This document shows positions 1-10,592 of a stretch of DNA of 64,000 nt, piece by piece. This DNA is from Congeria kusceri (taxonomy: Eukaryota > Mollusca > Bivalvia > Myida > Dreissenidae), in NCBI GenBank assembly GCA_027627225.1, contig CM051025.1:76409974-76473973 (forward strand), written 5' to 3'. The notes beneath the pieces are model-generated. The model was not told the DNA's origin. It saw nothing but the letters and a program-made list of their open reading frames with translations, and made no database searches. The stretch's first letter is position 1, and every line of letters begins with the position of its first letter. Made by a program: the position numbers and the translations under genes.

Positions 1-581
1 TGAAACGGTAAAATCTAGTTAACCAAGCAATGGCACTTTTAAATGATTATAAGGTCAAAGTGAGGTTGGGTGATATGGGTGGATTAGGGATGGTCATAAG
101 CAACAACTGTGTAAGTATCCAAGTGTTGTAGCAAGCCGTGTTGGTGCTAGACGAAATGTTAAAATCTAGTTAACCAAGAAACAGCCCATTTGAACTATTC
201 AAAGTGCAAATTAGGTCAAGGTCAAAGTGAGATTGGGTGATATGGGTGGATTGGGAACAGTCATAAGTAACAACTGTGTAAATATCCAAGTGTGGTAGTA
301 AGCGGTGTTGGTGCTGGACGAAACGGTAAAATCTAGTTAACAAACAAATGGCACTTTTGAATTATTATAAGTCCAAATTAGGTCAAGGTCAAGGTGAGGT
401 TGGGTGATATGGGTGGATAGGGAATGGTCATAAGCAACAACTGTGTAAGTATACAAGTGTTGTAGTAAGCGGTGTGGTGCTAGATGAAACGGTAAAATTT
501 ACTTAACCTTGTCACGGACGGAAGGACAAGGAATGACAGGACGATCACTATATGCCTCCTTCATCAAGATGCCGGGGGCAT
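1..581 (+). repeat. pearl-like tandem array, family A (~167-bp monomer) with tail
   Basis: About three diverged monomers; the landmark GTTGGGTGATATGGG recurs at about 65, 233 and 399, a period of 166-168 bp. The array ends in a GGAC-rich stretch (about 510-545) and a TATGCC...GGGGGCAT hairpin tail that is interrupted at 581 by the LINE and resumes at 8541. A second copy of the family lies at 24757-25353. The arrangement of tandem core, ACGG/GGAC-rich stretch and terminal hairpin resembles bivalve pearl elements, which are regarded as non-autonomous Helentron relatives (established knowledge; assignment inferred). No coding content. Confidence 0.75.
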
Positions 582-941
582 GCGTGAAAGTGGGAAGTCG
601 TGGTTTTTACAGCTTATTAAAATATACAAAATTTAGTGGTTTATAGGATACATAAATAGTGAAAATTGGATTATACTGGATAATAAATATACCGGTAACA
701 CTTTACTCACTTTATACAAGAAACAAATATCGCAATGACATTATATTTAGCGTAAACGATACAATGGTCAGAAAACGTAGATTGTATGCGGGTCGCCATT
801 AGTAAATATTGTAAACAGCATTTCGCAGTGAAAATCCGCAGTGCACGAGTTATTCATGCTCTAGTTCTTCGTGACACTCAATCCACGCACAAGTTTTTTT
901 CAGGTATACTGAGCAAAAATAAAATGTAGACACATGTAGAG

Positions 942-1880
942 ATGTCCGATATCTCCAAAAGAAAGCATAGTGATTCAAGTGGTAGCGAATTAGACACCAG
1001 TATACAGCAACATAAAGAAAAACAAACAATTAAACAAAAGAAAAAGAAAGGTAAAACACAAGAAATCATTACAGAAGAAACTGAAATGATCATGGCTGAA
1101 ACAGACATAAGAAAGGAACTAGCAGCAATAAATGAAAAGCTTACAAGTCTTTGTTCAGGAGAGAACTTATCCCTCAAACAAGTCATTGTGGACACAATAA
1201 CCAATATGAAAGACGAAATTCTTAAATCTGTAGAGCACAAAATAAATGTTCTTGAAAGCAAAATCTTCGAAAAGGAGAAAGAGAATGACACCCTGAAAAG
1301 TAAAATAACCCTGCTAGAAAAGCAAATAGTGACAAACCAAGAAAATGAAGCCCAAAACATCACAAACTTGAAAGAGAGCATCCGTGTACAATCTGGTCAA
1401 ATAAACGATCTTGAACAATACGGGAGTAGAAACAACATACGCATTTCTGGTATCTCTGAAAGTTTAGAGAATGGAGCGAAAAACTCCAATGAATCGGCTG
1501 AAACAACCACCAATAAGATTGTACGTATATTGAATGAAAAAATTCCAAAATTGAACCTGCAAGAATCAGATATTGATATAGCACACAGATTAGGAAGATT
1601 TAGAGATGGCCATACACGTCCTATTATAGTAAAATTCGTGTCGAGGCTGAAAAGGAATAATGTCATGTCAAACAGACGGCAATTTAAAGGGACCGGCATC
1701 TTCTTAACTGAGGATTTGACACATATCAATCAGAAAGTACTCATGACAATAAAGAGGACCACATCTGATCAAGAATCTGTCTGGTCGTGGGACGGAAAAA
1801 CACACCACAAAAATGCAAGAGGGTACATACGAGTGATACAGTTTGATGAATATAAAAACCTAATTGGTATGAACCTGTAA
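942..1880 (+). CDS. LINE ORF1 protein (coiled coil plus RRM-like, nucleic-acid binding)
   Basis: An intact 312-residue ORF. Residues about 20-37 are Lys-rich. Residues about 60-158 are rich in Leu/Ile heptads with Lys and Glu and look like a long coiled coil for trimerisation. An RRM-like part begins near residue 163 (RNNIRISGI), followed by a basic C-terminal segment containing DIAHRLGR and RPIIVKF, hallmarks of L1-type ORF1 proteins. Such proteins bind the element's RNA in the transposition particle. The start is the first ATG of the frame and gives the complete N-terminus. It has no lesion while ORF2 of the same element has four; either chance or a younger ORF1. It could act in trans on other copies (inference). 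Confidence 0.85.
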   Translation: MSDISKRKHSDSSGSELDTSIQQHKEKQTIKQKKKKGKTQEIITEETEMIMAETDIRKELAAINEKLTSLCSGENLSLKQVIVDTITNMKDEILKSVEHKINVLESKIFEKEKENDTLKSKITLLEKQIVTNQENEAQNITNLKESIRVQSGQINDLEQYGSRNNIRISGISESLENGAKNSNESAETTTNKIVRILNEKIPKLNLQESDIDIAHRLGRFRDGHTRPIIVKFVSRLKRNNVMSNRRQFKGTGIFLTEDLTHINQKVLMTIKRTTSDQESVWSWDGKTHHKNARGYIRVIQFDEYKNLIGMNL

Positions 1881-4324
1881 ACTGGACCAAATCTTTGTGG
1901 TGAAATATACATATGAACTGAAATCAACAGTGCAGAACGTTGAACAGACACACGAGTCAAGCGTGAAGAAGTATCGCTGTACTATGGGTGGAAAACATTC
2001 AGCATAGTACATACAAATCTTGTATACACCTTTTTTAAAGAAAACGTCCTATTATGAACATACCAGAATCATGTACATACATTAACGAAAAAGTGCGCAT
2101 ATAGGATTGCAGCAACATTTTCAATTATATAATATATCCTATAAAATTATATTAATATTGTTTACAAAAAACATGATAAAATTGTAATAATTAATTAAAC
2201 TGGTAACAAATATTTAACTCGACTTAAAGGCATGTGTGTATAAACGTGTACGTGTGTTCATGTATATATAAATGTGTAGTTGTTAATAGGTTGGTTTGGT
2301 CATATACAAATGTTTATATACTCGATCTATATAATAAAAATGATTTCGATTTATATTGTTTAAAAAAATAATGATAATTTATGTTTGTTCATTTATAGAT
2401 ATATGTGAAGTTGTTAAAAGGTGCGTATGGTCATATACAAATGTTTATTTACTCAATCTATATAATAAAAATGAAAATTTGATTAATATTGTTTACATAA
2501 ATCATGATAATTTTAAAAAAATATTAAAATTGTAACATTTATTAAATCTAACTCAACTTAAAGGTATGAGTGTATAAACGTGTATATGTGTTAATGTATA
2601 TAGAAATGTGTAGCTGTTAATAGGTGGGTATGGTCAAATACAAATGTTTATTTACTCCATTTATATAAACACAAATTATGTCATAAAAATATCTTAAACT
2701 GTGCTTTAAACTATCACGCAGAAAGTAAATCATTAGAAATATTATCAATGTTTTACCATCAGGTTGTAAGTTGTTCTTTTAACCAAATAGAAATAAGCTG
2801 TTTACAACTTGATTTTAATTTGATCACAATTTAATATGCCTGCATGTTTGTATTACACGAATAGACATGGTGTTGTTGTTGTAGATACATCAATCTAGAA
2901 ACATTATCACAAAAATATATTTTTGAAATGTTAAATATGTCTGAATTAAAATCAAATACCCGTTCATTGTAGCACTAACGCAACAGCTTTCATACCTCTA
3001 GTACATGTTCTTAAAAAGAATATATCAAAATTTCATAATACGGTTTACAAAAATTGAACTCAAACAAAATAGTATTTTGGTGTTTCCTTTTTGATGCTGC
3101 ATATATTTTTGCATTTTAGCTTACAACGTGCATGCGATATTCACCTAACATGGTTAATGAATCTATTGTTATCTTCCGAACTTCGCAAGAGGATACACAT
3201 ATAGTTTTTAAACAAAATAATAGTAATTGGTATTACACATGAGGTACAGCTGTTGTAGTTTAAACCTTTTACAGTTTACAATATTGTCAACATATTGTTG
3301 TATCTACTGAACCTTATTGTGCTATAACATAATACTGTTATATAATGTGATACTTTACATGAGGTGTAACCTTCATGTAATATATATTGTTAGCAACTTG
3401 TTGTATTTAATGAATCATCTAATGTGCTATAAAATTGGTTACAAATATAACATTATGATGATAAAGTTTATCTAGAACAAAATATTCACATATCAGACAA
3501 TGAAAAAACAACAACATGATGCTGTATGTTGATAATATGTCTGTAACTGTAAACACTCAGAATAATTATATATGAAATGAAAACACAAATTAAATACTTT
3601 CATAAATTTTAAGTAAATTAATTGTTTACAGATACGAATAACCGATTAAACACCTTTCCCTTATATTTATATTAATGCAACTATATGATATAATTTAACC
3701 CATAGCATAAAGTGTAATGTGCACTATCAAATATAATAGCTATATATCTAAATTATATGTCAGCTTATACCTTTTATTACCTAGACATTCCTTTCTTGGA
3801 TAAATTTATAGCACAAATATAAAAAAACAAACTTTTAACAAGAAATGAGTGTAAAATAGGTATAGATAGGCATGTTAATTTTTAGCATAACACATTATAT
3901 TTCTTTGTCCGCTTTTGTTTTCGTATTCTGTCAAGGACAAAGGGATACTTAAATGTGTTCCAATGCTCATTTTTGTTGTTGTAGTTTTTTTCTCTTATTT
4001 TTGTCTAATTAGTATGTTGTTGTTGTTGTTTTTTCTCTCTTTTATTGTTTTCTGTTAACTACAAGAATCTCTATCTCTATCTCATATAAAAAATTTAACT
4101 TCCTTAAATAATCTGCAAAAAAGTCCACGTGTATTTTTCGAACAATTGTAAAACAATAAATTTTTGCGCCAGTAAATATTGCATTTTACCAAATCAGACG
4201 ATCTACGTTTTTTAAGACCACAATCCAAAATGATTTTTTTCTTTCTCAATAACAAAACGCATTATGCGTTAATACAACAATTGTTTTGCCATAAATACTA
4301 TGAACACCATATAAACATTCATCT
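1881..4324. other. Long AT-rich spacer between LINE ORF1 and ORF2
   Basis: 2.4 kb with no ORF and no recognised coding islands. At about 2200-2680 a segment of roughly 150-180 bp is repeated three times imperfectly (landmarks: GTATAAACGTGTA, GTCATATACAAATGTTTAT, TATATAATAAAAATGA). Pyrimidine- and GTT-rich tracts lie at about 3955-4070. L1-type spacers are usually far shorter, so an old non-coding insertion is possible, but I see no clear target duplication. Confidence 0.6.
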
Positions 4325-5302
4325 ATGGAAACCTTAATATCAACAGTAAATGTTCGCGGTTTAAGCAATAAACATAAAAGATTACAAATTTTTGAATGGC
4401 TCAAAGGGTTAAATCACTCAATATACATGCTACAAGAGACACATCTATCAAAAGATAATTTGGAAAAATGGAAACATGATTGGCCTGGAAAATTCGTTTA
4501 TAGTGGAAATAAAACAAATAGCGAAGGGGTTGGCATTTTTATTCATCCTAAAAGTAATATAGAAATTATTCAAAACAGAGAAATTATAGTAGGTCGGTTA
4601 CTTTCTGCCGATATAAAAATTCAAAATAAACTCATCACAATTATAAATGTTTACGGATCAAACTCTGACGACATAACAGTTTTTGATGCACTACAAAATT
4701 ATCTCCTATTGAACAATGATAAATCATATATCGTAGGAGGAGACTTCAATACTGTCTTGAACACAAATATAGATAAAAAGAATGGAAGTAATAAAACACA
4801 TCCAAAGTGCAGAAAAATTCTTTTAAATACTTTATTATCATGTGAACTTACAGATATTTGGAGAACTAAACACCCAGAAAAATTACAATATACCTGGCAT
4901 TCAAATTCAAAACCACCAATACATTGTAGACTAGATTATTTCCTGATATCAGATAACTTGTGTAATTTAATTAATATATGTAACATTAAACCTGGATATA
5001 AAACTGACCACTCTCTAGTATATATATCAATTAACGAATCTCTATTAGGAAAAGGGCCAGGCTATTTCAAATTAAATAACTCTATTTTATTAGATACTGA
5101 ATATCAAGAAAAGATTAAATTAAGCATACATGATGTGGTAAACTTTAACTCAGACTCAAATCCTAATACACTTTGGGAAATAATAATAGGTACCGTACGA
5201 AATGAAACCATTAAATACACATCTTACAAAAAGAAACAAAAAAAAATAGAAGAAAATAAACTAGAAAATGAAATTCGCCTGCTCGAAAAACAACAAATTT
5301 GC

Positions 5303-5337
<35 letters not shown>

Positions 5338-5379
5338 TAATAATAATAATAATAATAACACTAGTAGTAGTAGTAGTAG

Positions 5380-5411
<32 letters not shown>

Positions 5412-8203
5412 ATAATAATAATAATAATAATAACGATGAGCTTTCAGAATGAATTAAACAAAAAAAGCTGAACCTAGAACAAATTTATGAAACAAAAATA
5501 AATGGTTCAATACTTAGATCTAAAGCTATCAAAATAGAAAACAATGAACATAATACAGCTTATTTTGCAAACTTGGAGAAGAAAAATGCTGAAAAAAAGG
5601 CAATTAATAAACTCATCGAAAATGGTAAAACACTTGAAACAAGAGATGAAATTTTGGAGGCAGAAGTTAGGTACTATAAAAACCTCTTTAAAAGTGATTT
5701 GTCAGAAGAAATAAACGATGACAACATTTTTTTCAGCACTCCAATTAAAATATTAACTAACGAAAGCAAACAATCGTGTGAAGGAAAACTTAACGAATAT
5801 GAATGCGGTATTGCACTGTTAGAAATGAGTAACAATAAAAGTCGGACGTCCAGGTTCAGATGGCTTAACCGTCGAGTTTTATAAAATCTTTTGGAATACA
5901 CTAAAACCCTATTATATAAACTCAATTAATTATTCATTTGATAAAGGCGAGCTCACTGAGTTGCAAAAACAAAGCATAATTACACTGCTACCAAAACAAG
6001 GAAAAGATCTAGATTATCTCGCAAACTGGAGACCTATAAGTTTATTAAATATAGACTATAAAATTGCTACAAAAGCCATCGCAAACCGAATTAAAAAATG
6101 CTTACCTCCAATTATATCCTTTGACCAAACAGGATTTATGAAAAATCGATACATTGGAGAAAATGTCCGATTGATATTTGATGTAATAGAATATTTAAAT
6201 GCAACACAAAAACCCGGACTGTTATTCTTTGCAGATTTTGAAAAAGCTTTGACAGCTTAAACCATAAATTTATAATAAAATGTCTTCAAAAATTAAATTT
6301 TGGGTCAAACCTTATCCAGTGGGTCAAAGTATTTTACACTAACATAAAAAGCTTAATCATAAACAATGGGCATCTTACAGATAGTTTTGAAATAAAAAAA
6401 GGAATCAGACAAGGCTGTCCGTTATCATCAACATTATTTATAATATGTTTGCAACTATTGTCAAACTATATTGAACAAAATAGCAAAATTCAGGGCATAA
6501 AAGTATCGGAAAACGAAATAAAACAAACTTTCTTCGCCGATGACGCAACTTTTTTTATTAATGGATGCGAGCATTCATTCAAAACATTAGTAGAGACCCT
6601 GGCTGAATTCAAAAAGGTATCAGGCCTTAATCTTAATACCGCGAAATCAACGATATTACGAATTGGATCCTTGAATAAAACAAACATTAAATTCTGCAAT
6701 GAAATACCTTTTATTTGGACATCTCAAGAAGCAAAAACTTTAGGAATAAGTTTTTGCAACCAAAGTGAATTGAATGTACAAAATAATTTAATCCCAAAAC
6801 TAAATGAGTTTAACACATGTTTAAAACAATGGCAACACAGGAAACTAACCTTAATGGGCAAAATCACTGTAATTAAAACGTTTGCGTTGCCAAAATTAAT
6901 CTACCCCTTTTCAGTTCTACCGAATCCTTCTAGCGTAATACTGAATAATATAACAAACAGTATATTTAACTTTATATGGGACAACAAGCCGGACAAAATT
7001 AAAAGAAAAATACTATATCAAAAGTATGAAAATGGCAGTTTAAACCTTACAAACATTAATAATTTCTTAACTTCAATACAAAGTAGCTGGATAAAAAGAT
7101 ACTTAGACTCAGAAAACTGTGGTAAATGGAAACTTTTATGGGACTTAAAATTACACAAATATGGAAACAATCTAATTTTTGACAGTGAACTCAGTGAAAA
7201 CATTATAACAGAAATAAGCAGGGGAAACACGTTTCTCCATGATGTTATATCATCGTGGTCTTCTACAAATGAAATATACAAATCACAACATTCACAAAAA
7301 CACGTCAAAAAGGAAATAATATGGAATAACAAGTCAATACCCGCCAACGGCAAAACATTATTTTACCGCGAATGGTATGACAAAGGTGTAAAATACATAT
7401 ATCAACTTTATGACTTCAGAAATAAAACGATGTATAACTTTGAAAGCATTAAATACCTATACGACATCAATACCAACGATGTTATGAAATTCAACACCTT
7501 AATAACGTCTATTCCAACACAATATAAAACCGAAGAAACCATTCAAGAGCTGAATATCAATCAACCAGAAGAAACTTTGTCAAAAGCAGTATCTAAAACA
7601 AAATACGTGAATAAATTTATATACAATATTCAATTGCAAAACGAGTAAAATAAAAATATTGAAAACAAATGGAACAAACATCTTACTGATATAGACGTGA
7701 CCACTTGGAAAAAAATCTATATTGTGCCCCAACTTTCAACCATCGACATGTCTTTACGAAGCTTTCAATACAAATTTATTATGCGGATTGTCCCCACAAA
7801 TACATATCTTTTTAAATGCAAACTTAACAACAGTACCTTATGTGATTTCTGTCAATCGCATATTGAAACAATAGACCACTTGTTTTGGGAGTGCCAACAT
7901 GTTCAAATAATATGGAAAAAGATGGAAACATTTCTTGTTAGTAAAAACATATCAATTAAAATAAATAAAACCAATGCTTTCTTTGGATGCACTGAAAATA
8001 AATTACACTCAGATGTATTTAACTTCATTATTATCCTATTAAAATCATTTATATTTAAAACGAAATACAAAAAATGCATACCAACCTTTGCATACTTTAT
8101 TGAATACCTAAATAATAGAATAAAAATTGAATCTGAGATTGCTCTCATAAAAAATAAATATGAACAACACCAAAAAAAAGGGATAAATTCAGGTGATTCA
8201 TAA
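4325..8203 (+). pseudogene. LINE ORF2: endonuclease-reverse transcriptase, four lesions
   Basis: The endonuclease part is intact: N9, E38 (LQETH), D140/N142 (GGDFN), D204 (RLDYF), D228/H229 (TDH). A poly-Asn/Ser run follows at residues about 327-370, then an in-frame TGA at 5450-5452. The same frame resumes to about 5842, where an apparent 7-nt insertion (CGGACGT, 5843-5849) shifts it just before the RT motif PGSDG. Motif A (FADFEKA) has lost one base at about 6250, giving a stop at 6258-6260. The third frame carries RQGCPLSS (motif B) and FADD (motif C, about 6533-6546) to a TAA at 7646-7648, then reads in the same frame to 8203 through a zinc knuckle, CDFC-x7-H-x4-C (about 7840-7890). Total is about 1,290 codons, near family length once the Asn run is discounted. 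Confidence 0.88.
5303..5434 (+). repeat. AAT/AAC/AGT trinucleotide microsatellite inside LINE ORF2
   Basis: Runs of AAT with interspersed AAC, then an AGT block, then AAT again. The period of 3 keeps the frame and encodes Asn and Ser. It lies between the endonuclease and RT parts of ORF2, in what is normally a short linker. Confidence 0.95.
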
Positions 8204-8540
8204 TTTTACGAACCATCATTTATACTATACAGACACATTTATGGCAAAACAATTAAATGAAAAATCTTTCTCAAACGAAAATAAAATACTTGTTTTTGAT
8301 TAAAAGTACACATAGTTAAAAAAGTATTTTTTTTCATTTAACCTTTTCTTAAGATATATAACTCAATAATTTGAAAATGTTTTCACGCATACGCTAAACA
8401 TTTGCCATGTGTTAAAGGTACACACAAGTGCATACTCTCAGATACATTTTCATGTACCATTTACCAATAGATGTCGATGTATATTATATTATAAAAATAT
8501 GTGAGAAGTAAATGAGAAAAAAAAAAGATGCCGGGGGCAT

Positions 8541-8909
8541 AAAAAAACTCTGCTAACTTGAATCATACTTCGTATTTACCAACGGTAAGTTTAGCTTCTT
8601 TTTTTATCTAGAACAGGGGTGTGAGTTTGGAAACACCTCAGGGGAGGAAAATACCCTACCCCCCTTACTGGGTTCACCTAAACTCTTAACTTTGAAACAG
8701 ATCCAATAAAGTTCAGAACTCTTCGTAAAACAATATATTGGCATTCAAAAGGAGGAAATTAGCTGAAAGGAGGAGAAATCGCACCCCTGCTAGAATGATT
8801 TGTTAATGGCATAGGTGACATTGGTATCCAACATATTGGTGAACACACGCGTAAATAGTTTTGAGACATTCTACTCTAAGTCTCTAGTGTATTCTTAAGT
8901 CTAAGAATG
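8541..8909. other. Gene-free stretch after the LINE
   Basis: The first ~20 bases are the resumed tail of the family A repeat. The rest includes AGCTGAAAGGAGGAGAAATC (about 8763), which recurs diverged at about 14517 (AGCTGAAAGGAGGGAGAATC), so it is probably a dispersed repeat. No coding signal seen. Confidence 0.5.
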
Positions 8910-9192
8910 GGTTGGTGAATACAGACCCAGATTGCGTTAAGGTTGGTGAATACAGACCCAGATTGCGTTAAGGTTGGTGAATACAGACCCAGATTGCGTT
9001 AAGGTTGGTGAATACAGACCCAGATTGCGTTAAGGTTGGTGAATACAGACCCAGATTGCGTTAAGGTTGGTGAATACAGACCCAGATTGCGTTAAGGTTG
9101 GTGAATACAGACCCAGATTGCGTTAAGGTTGGTGAATACAGACCCAGATTGCGTTAAGGTTGGTGAATACAGACCCAGATTGCGTTAAGGTT
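8910..9192 (+). repeat. Perfect 31-bp minisatellite, nine copies
   Basis: Units start at 8910, 8941, 8972, 9003, 9034, 9065, 9096, 9127 and 9158, followed by 4 bp of a tenth. Each begins GGTTGGTGAATACAGACCCA. I see no differences between copies, which implies recent expansion or ongoing homogenisation. The small ORF starting at 9160 is partly repeat sequence. Confidence 0.97.
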
Positions 9193-10419
9193 CATCAATG
9201 TATGAGGCTCAATGATCGTCATATAATGAACAATACTGGCATTGATCACATTATGAATGTTTGTCTAAAATTACGCAATTGCATTCATGTTGTTTTTCTT
9301 TCAAAGGCAACAATAAAATACAAGTTTCACAACTTTTGTGAGTTATGGTTGTTTTACTTGATATAGGTATTTCGCACTCTGAATTAATGTTAATCATATT
9401 GGGAAACATAATTTCAAGTAGTGCGGGGGCAGCGGCTACTCAATTCAATCACTCAGTACTCAATAAATTGACAAATTGTGTGGTAATACTCCATGGTGAA
9501 ATCTTTATCTGTTGCTCTGAAATATTACAACATCATCTAAAAGCAAGGCCATTAAAAGGGTATTAACATTTGTCAAATTAGCCAATGGCTACAAATGTCA
9601 ACATTTGGCTAAATAATTTTTCTATTTGGCTACAACTGTTTCTTCATAATATCATACAAAATTCCTCACTCAAATTTCAATGCAGCATAGTACATTTAGC
9701 TAAAGAAAATTTTATCCCAAGGGGCGCCCTGCATTAAAAGAAATGTTTCAAAAAAACATGTCTGTTACAATAGGTATCAATCTTATTGAAATGTGTTTAG
9801 GCAAACATTAACCAGCTTCCTCCAGCCCATAGATAAGAAGAATGCAGACAAAGCCTGTTCTGTGTTAATTATCATGATCACAATACTATCGTTACAGTTT
9901 TACCGTATTCTTTTCCTCTAGGAACTATTCATAAACAAATTATAACAAATTATTAATATTTCGTTTTTTCTATTTTGATAGCGTGTTATATATAACGCAA
10001 TACTGTGCCTGACAGCTCATTCTAAGGTTATGCACAGTCTGACAAAGGGTTGGTTTATGCCCATTTTTAGTCTTTAAAATAACCCACTTGGCTAACCTCT
10101 AGATCAAACATTGTTTTCTTCATTTCAGACAAGTTCAAAGTACATGTAGATTCCATCAAGCTGAAATGTTATGGTTTGTGAGCAAATGTGCAGGTCTTAT
10201 GTTAGTGTTACTAGTAGCCAAAATACAGAATGGCCACTAATTTTGGGGGGGAATATTTAAAATTGAGGTATATGTTAAAATTTTCTGGGAAACATACACC
10301 AAAACAACAGCTATTTTTGCCAATAGAAATTCTGAAAATTTGGCAAATAATAATTATAATAATAATAATAAAGCACCATTCTAGTGCAAATCCTTCCCAA
10401 AATATTGTTAAGACTGTTC
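9193..10419. other. Intergenic region 3' of the SUMO-ligase gene
   Basis: No supported gene. The word TTGGCTA recurs around 9580-9640. This should include the 3' UTR of the minus-strand gene ending at 10420, but I could not place a convincing AATAAA on that strand. An AAT microsatellite lies at about 10349-10372, just downstream of the stop. Confidence 0.45.
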
Positions 10420-10592
10420 TTACATGGTTTTATTTCCAGTACTGCTCTTGCTCAACATCTCACTAGGCAGAGCTTTGTTCAGGAGGGATGTGTTGTCTGC
10501 GAGAGGTTTCTTCTTGACTGGGGTCGCCTCTGTGTCCGTCTCTGTCAAGTCTATGATGCTGATGTCGGCCACCGACTGGTTCAGGGTATCAT
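10420..10592 (-). CDS. SUMO-ligase terminal exon: SUMO-interacting motif and stop
   Basis: Acceptor TGGTCAG before 10592; two bases complete a split codon, then 56 codons to TAA at 10422-10420. It encodes DDTLNQSVADISIIDLTETD followed by an acidic, Lys-containing tail. SIIDLT plus acidic residues is the canonical SUMO-interacting motif found downstream of the SP-RING in PIAS proteins. Phase matches the donor at 11682. Confidence 0.85.

Larger units (their letters stand above)
582..8524 (+). mobile_element. Full-length LINE (L1/Tx1-like non-LTR retrotransposon), ORF2-defective
   Basis: Flanked by an exact 16-bp direct repeat, AAGATGCCGGGGGCAT, at 566-581 and 8525-8540 (first base ambiguous with the A-rich end). 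The target was the hairpin tail of the family A repeat: removing the insert restores a tail like the one at about 25340. Order: 5' UTR 582-941, ORF1 942-1880, spacer 1881-4324, ORF2 4325-8203, 3' UTR 8204 to about 8510, A-rich end. Long target duplication, A-rich tail and two ORFs fit target-primed reverse transcription. An ORF1 with coiled coil and RRM-like part, an APE-type endonuclease and a C-terminal CCHC knuckle suggest the L1/Tx1 group (family inference). ORF2 damage makes autonomous movement unlikely. Confidence 0.88.

Noticed and set aside
878..1381. 167-codon minus ORF
   Set aside because: Shadow of LINE ORF1 coiled-coil codons; hydrophobic low-complexity translation.
5224..5471. 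Poly-Leu and poly-Ile ORFs
   Set aside because: Other-frame readings of the AAT microsatellite.
8910..9192. CRISPR-like regular repeats
   Set aside because: Units are contiguous with no spacers, and the window is eukaryotic; it is a minisatellite.
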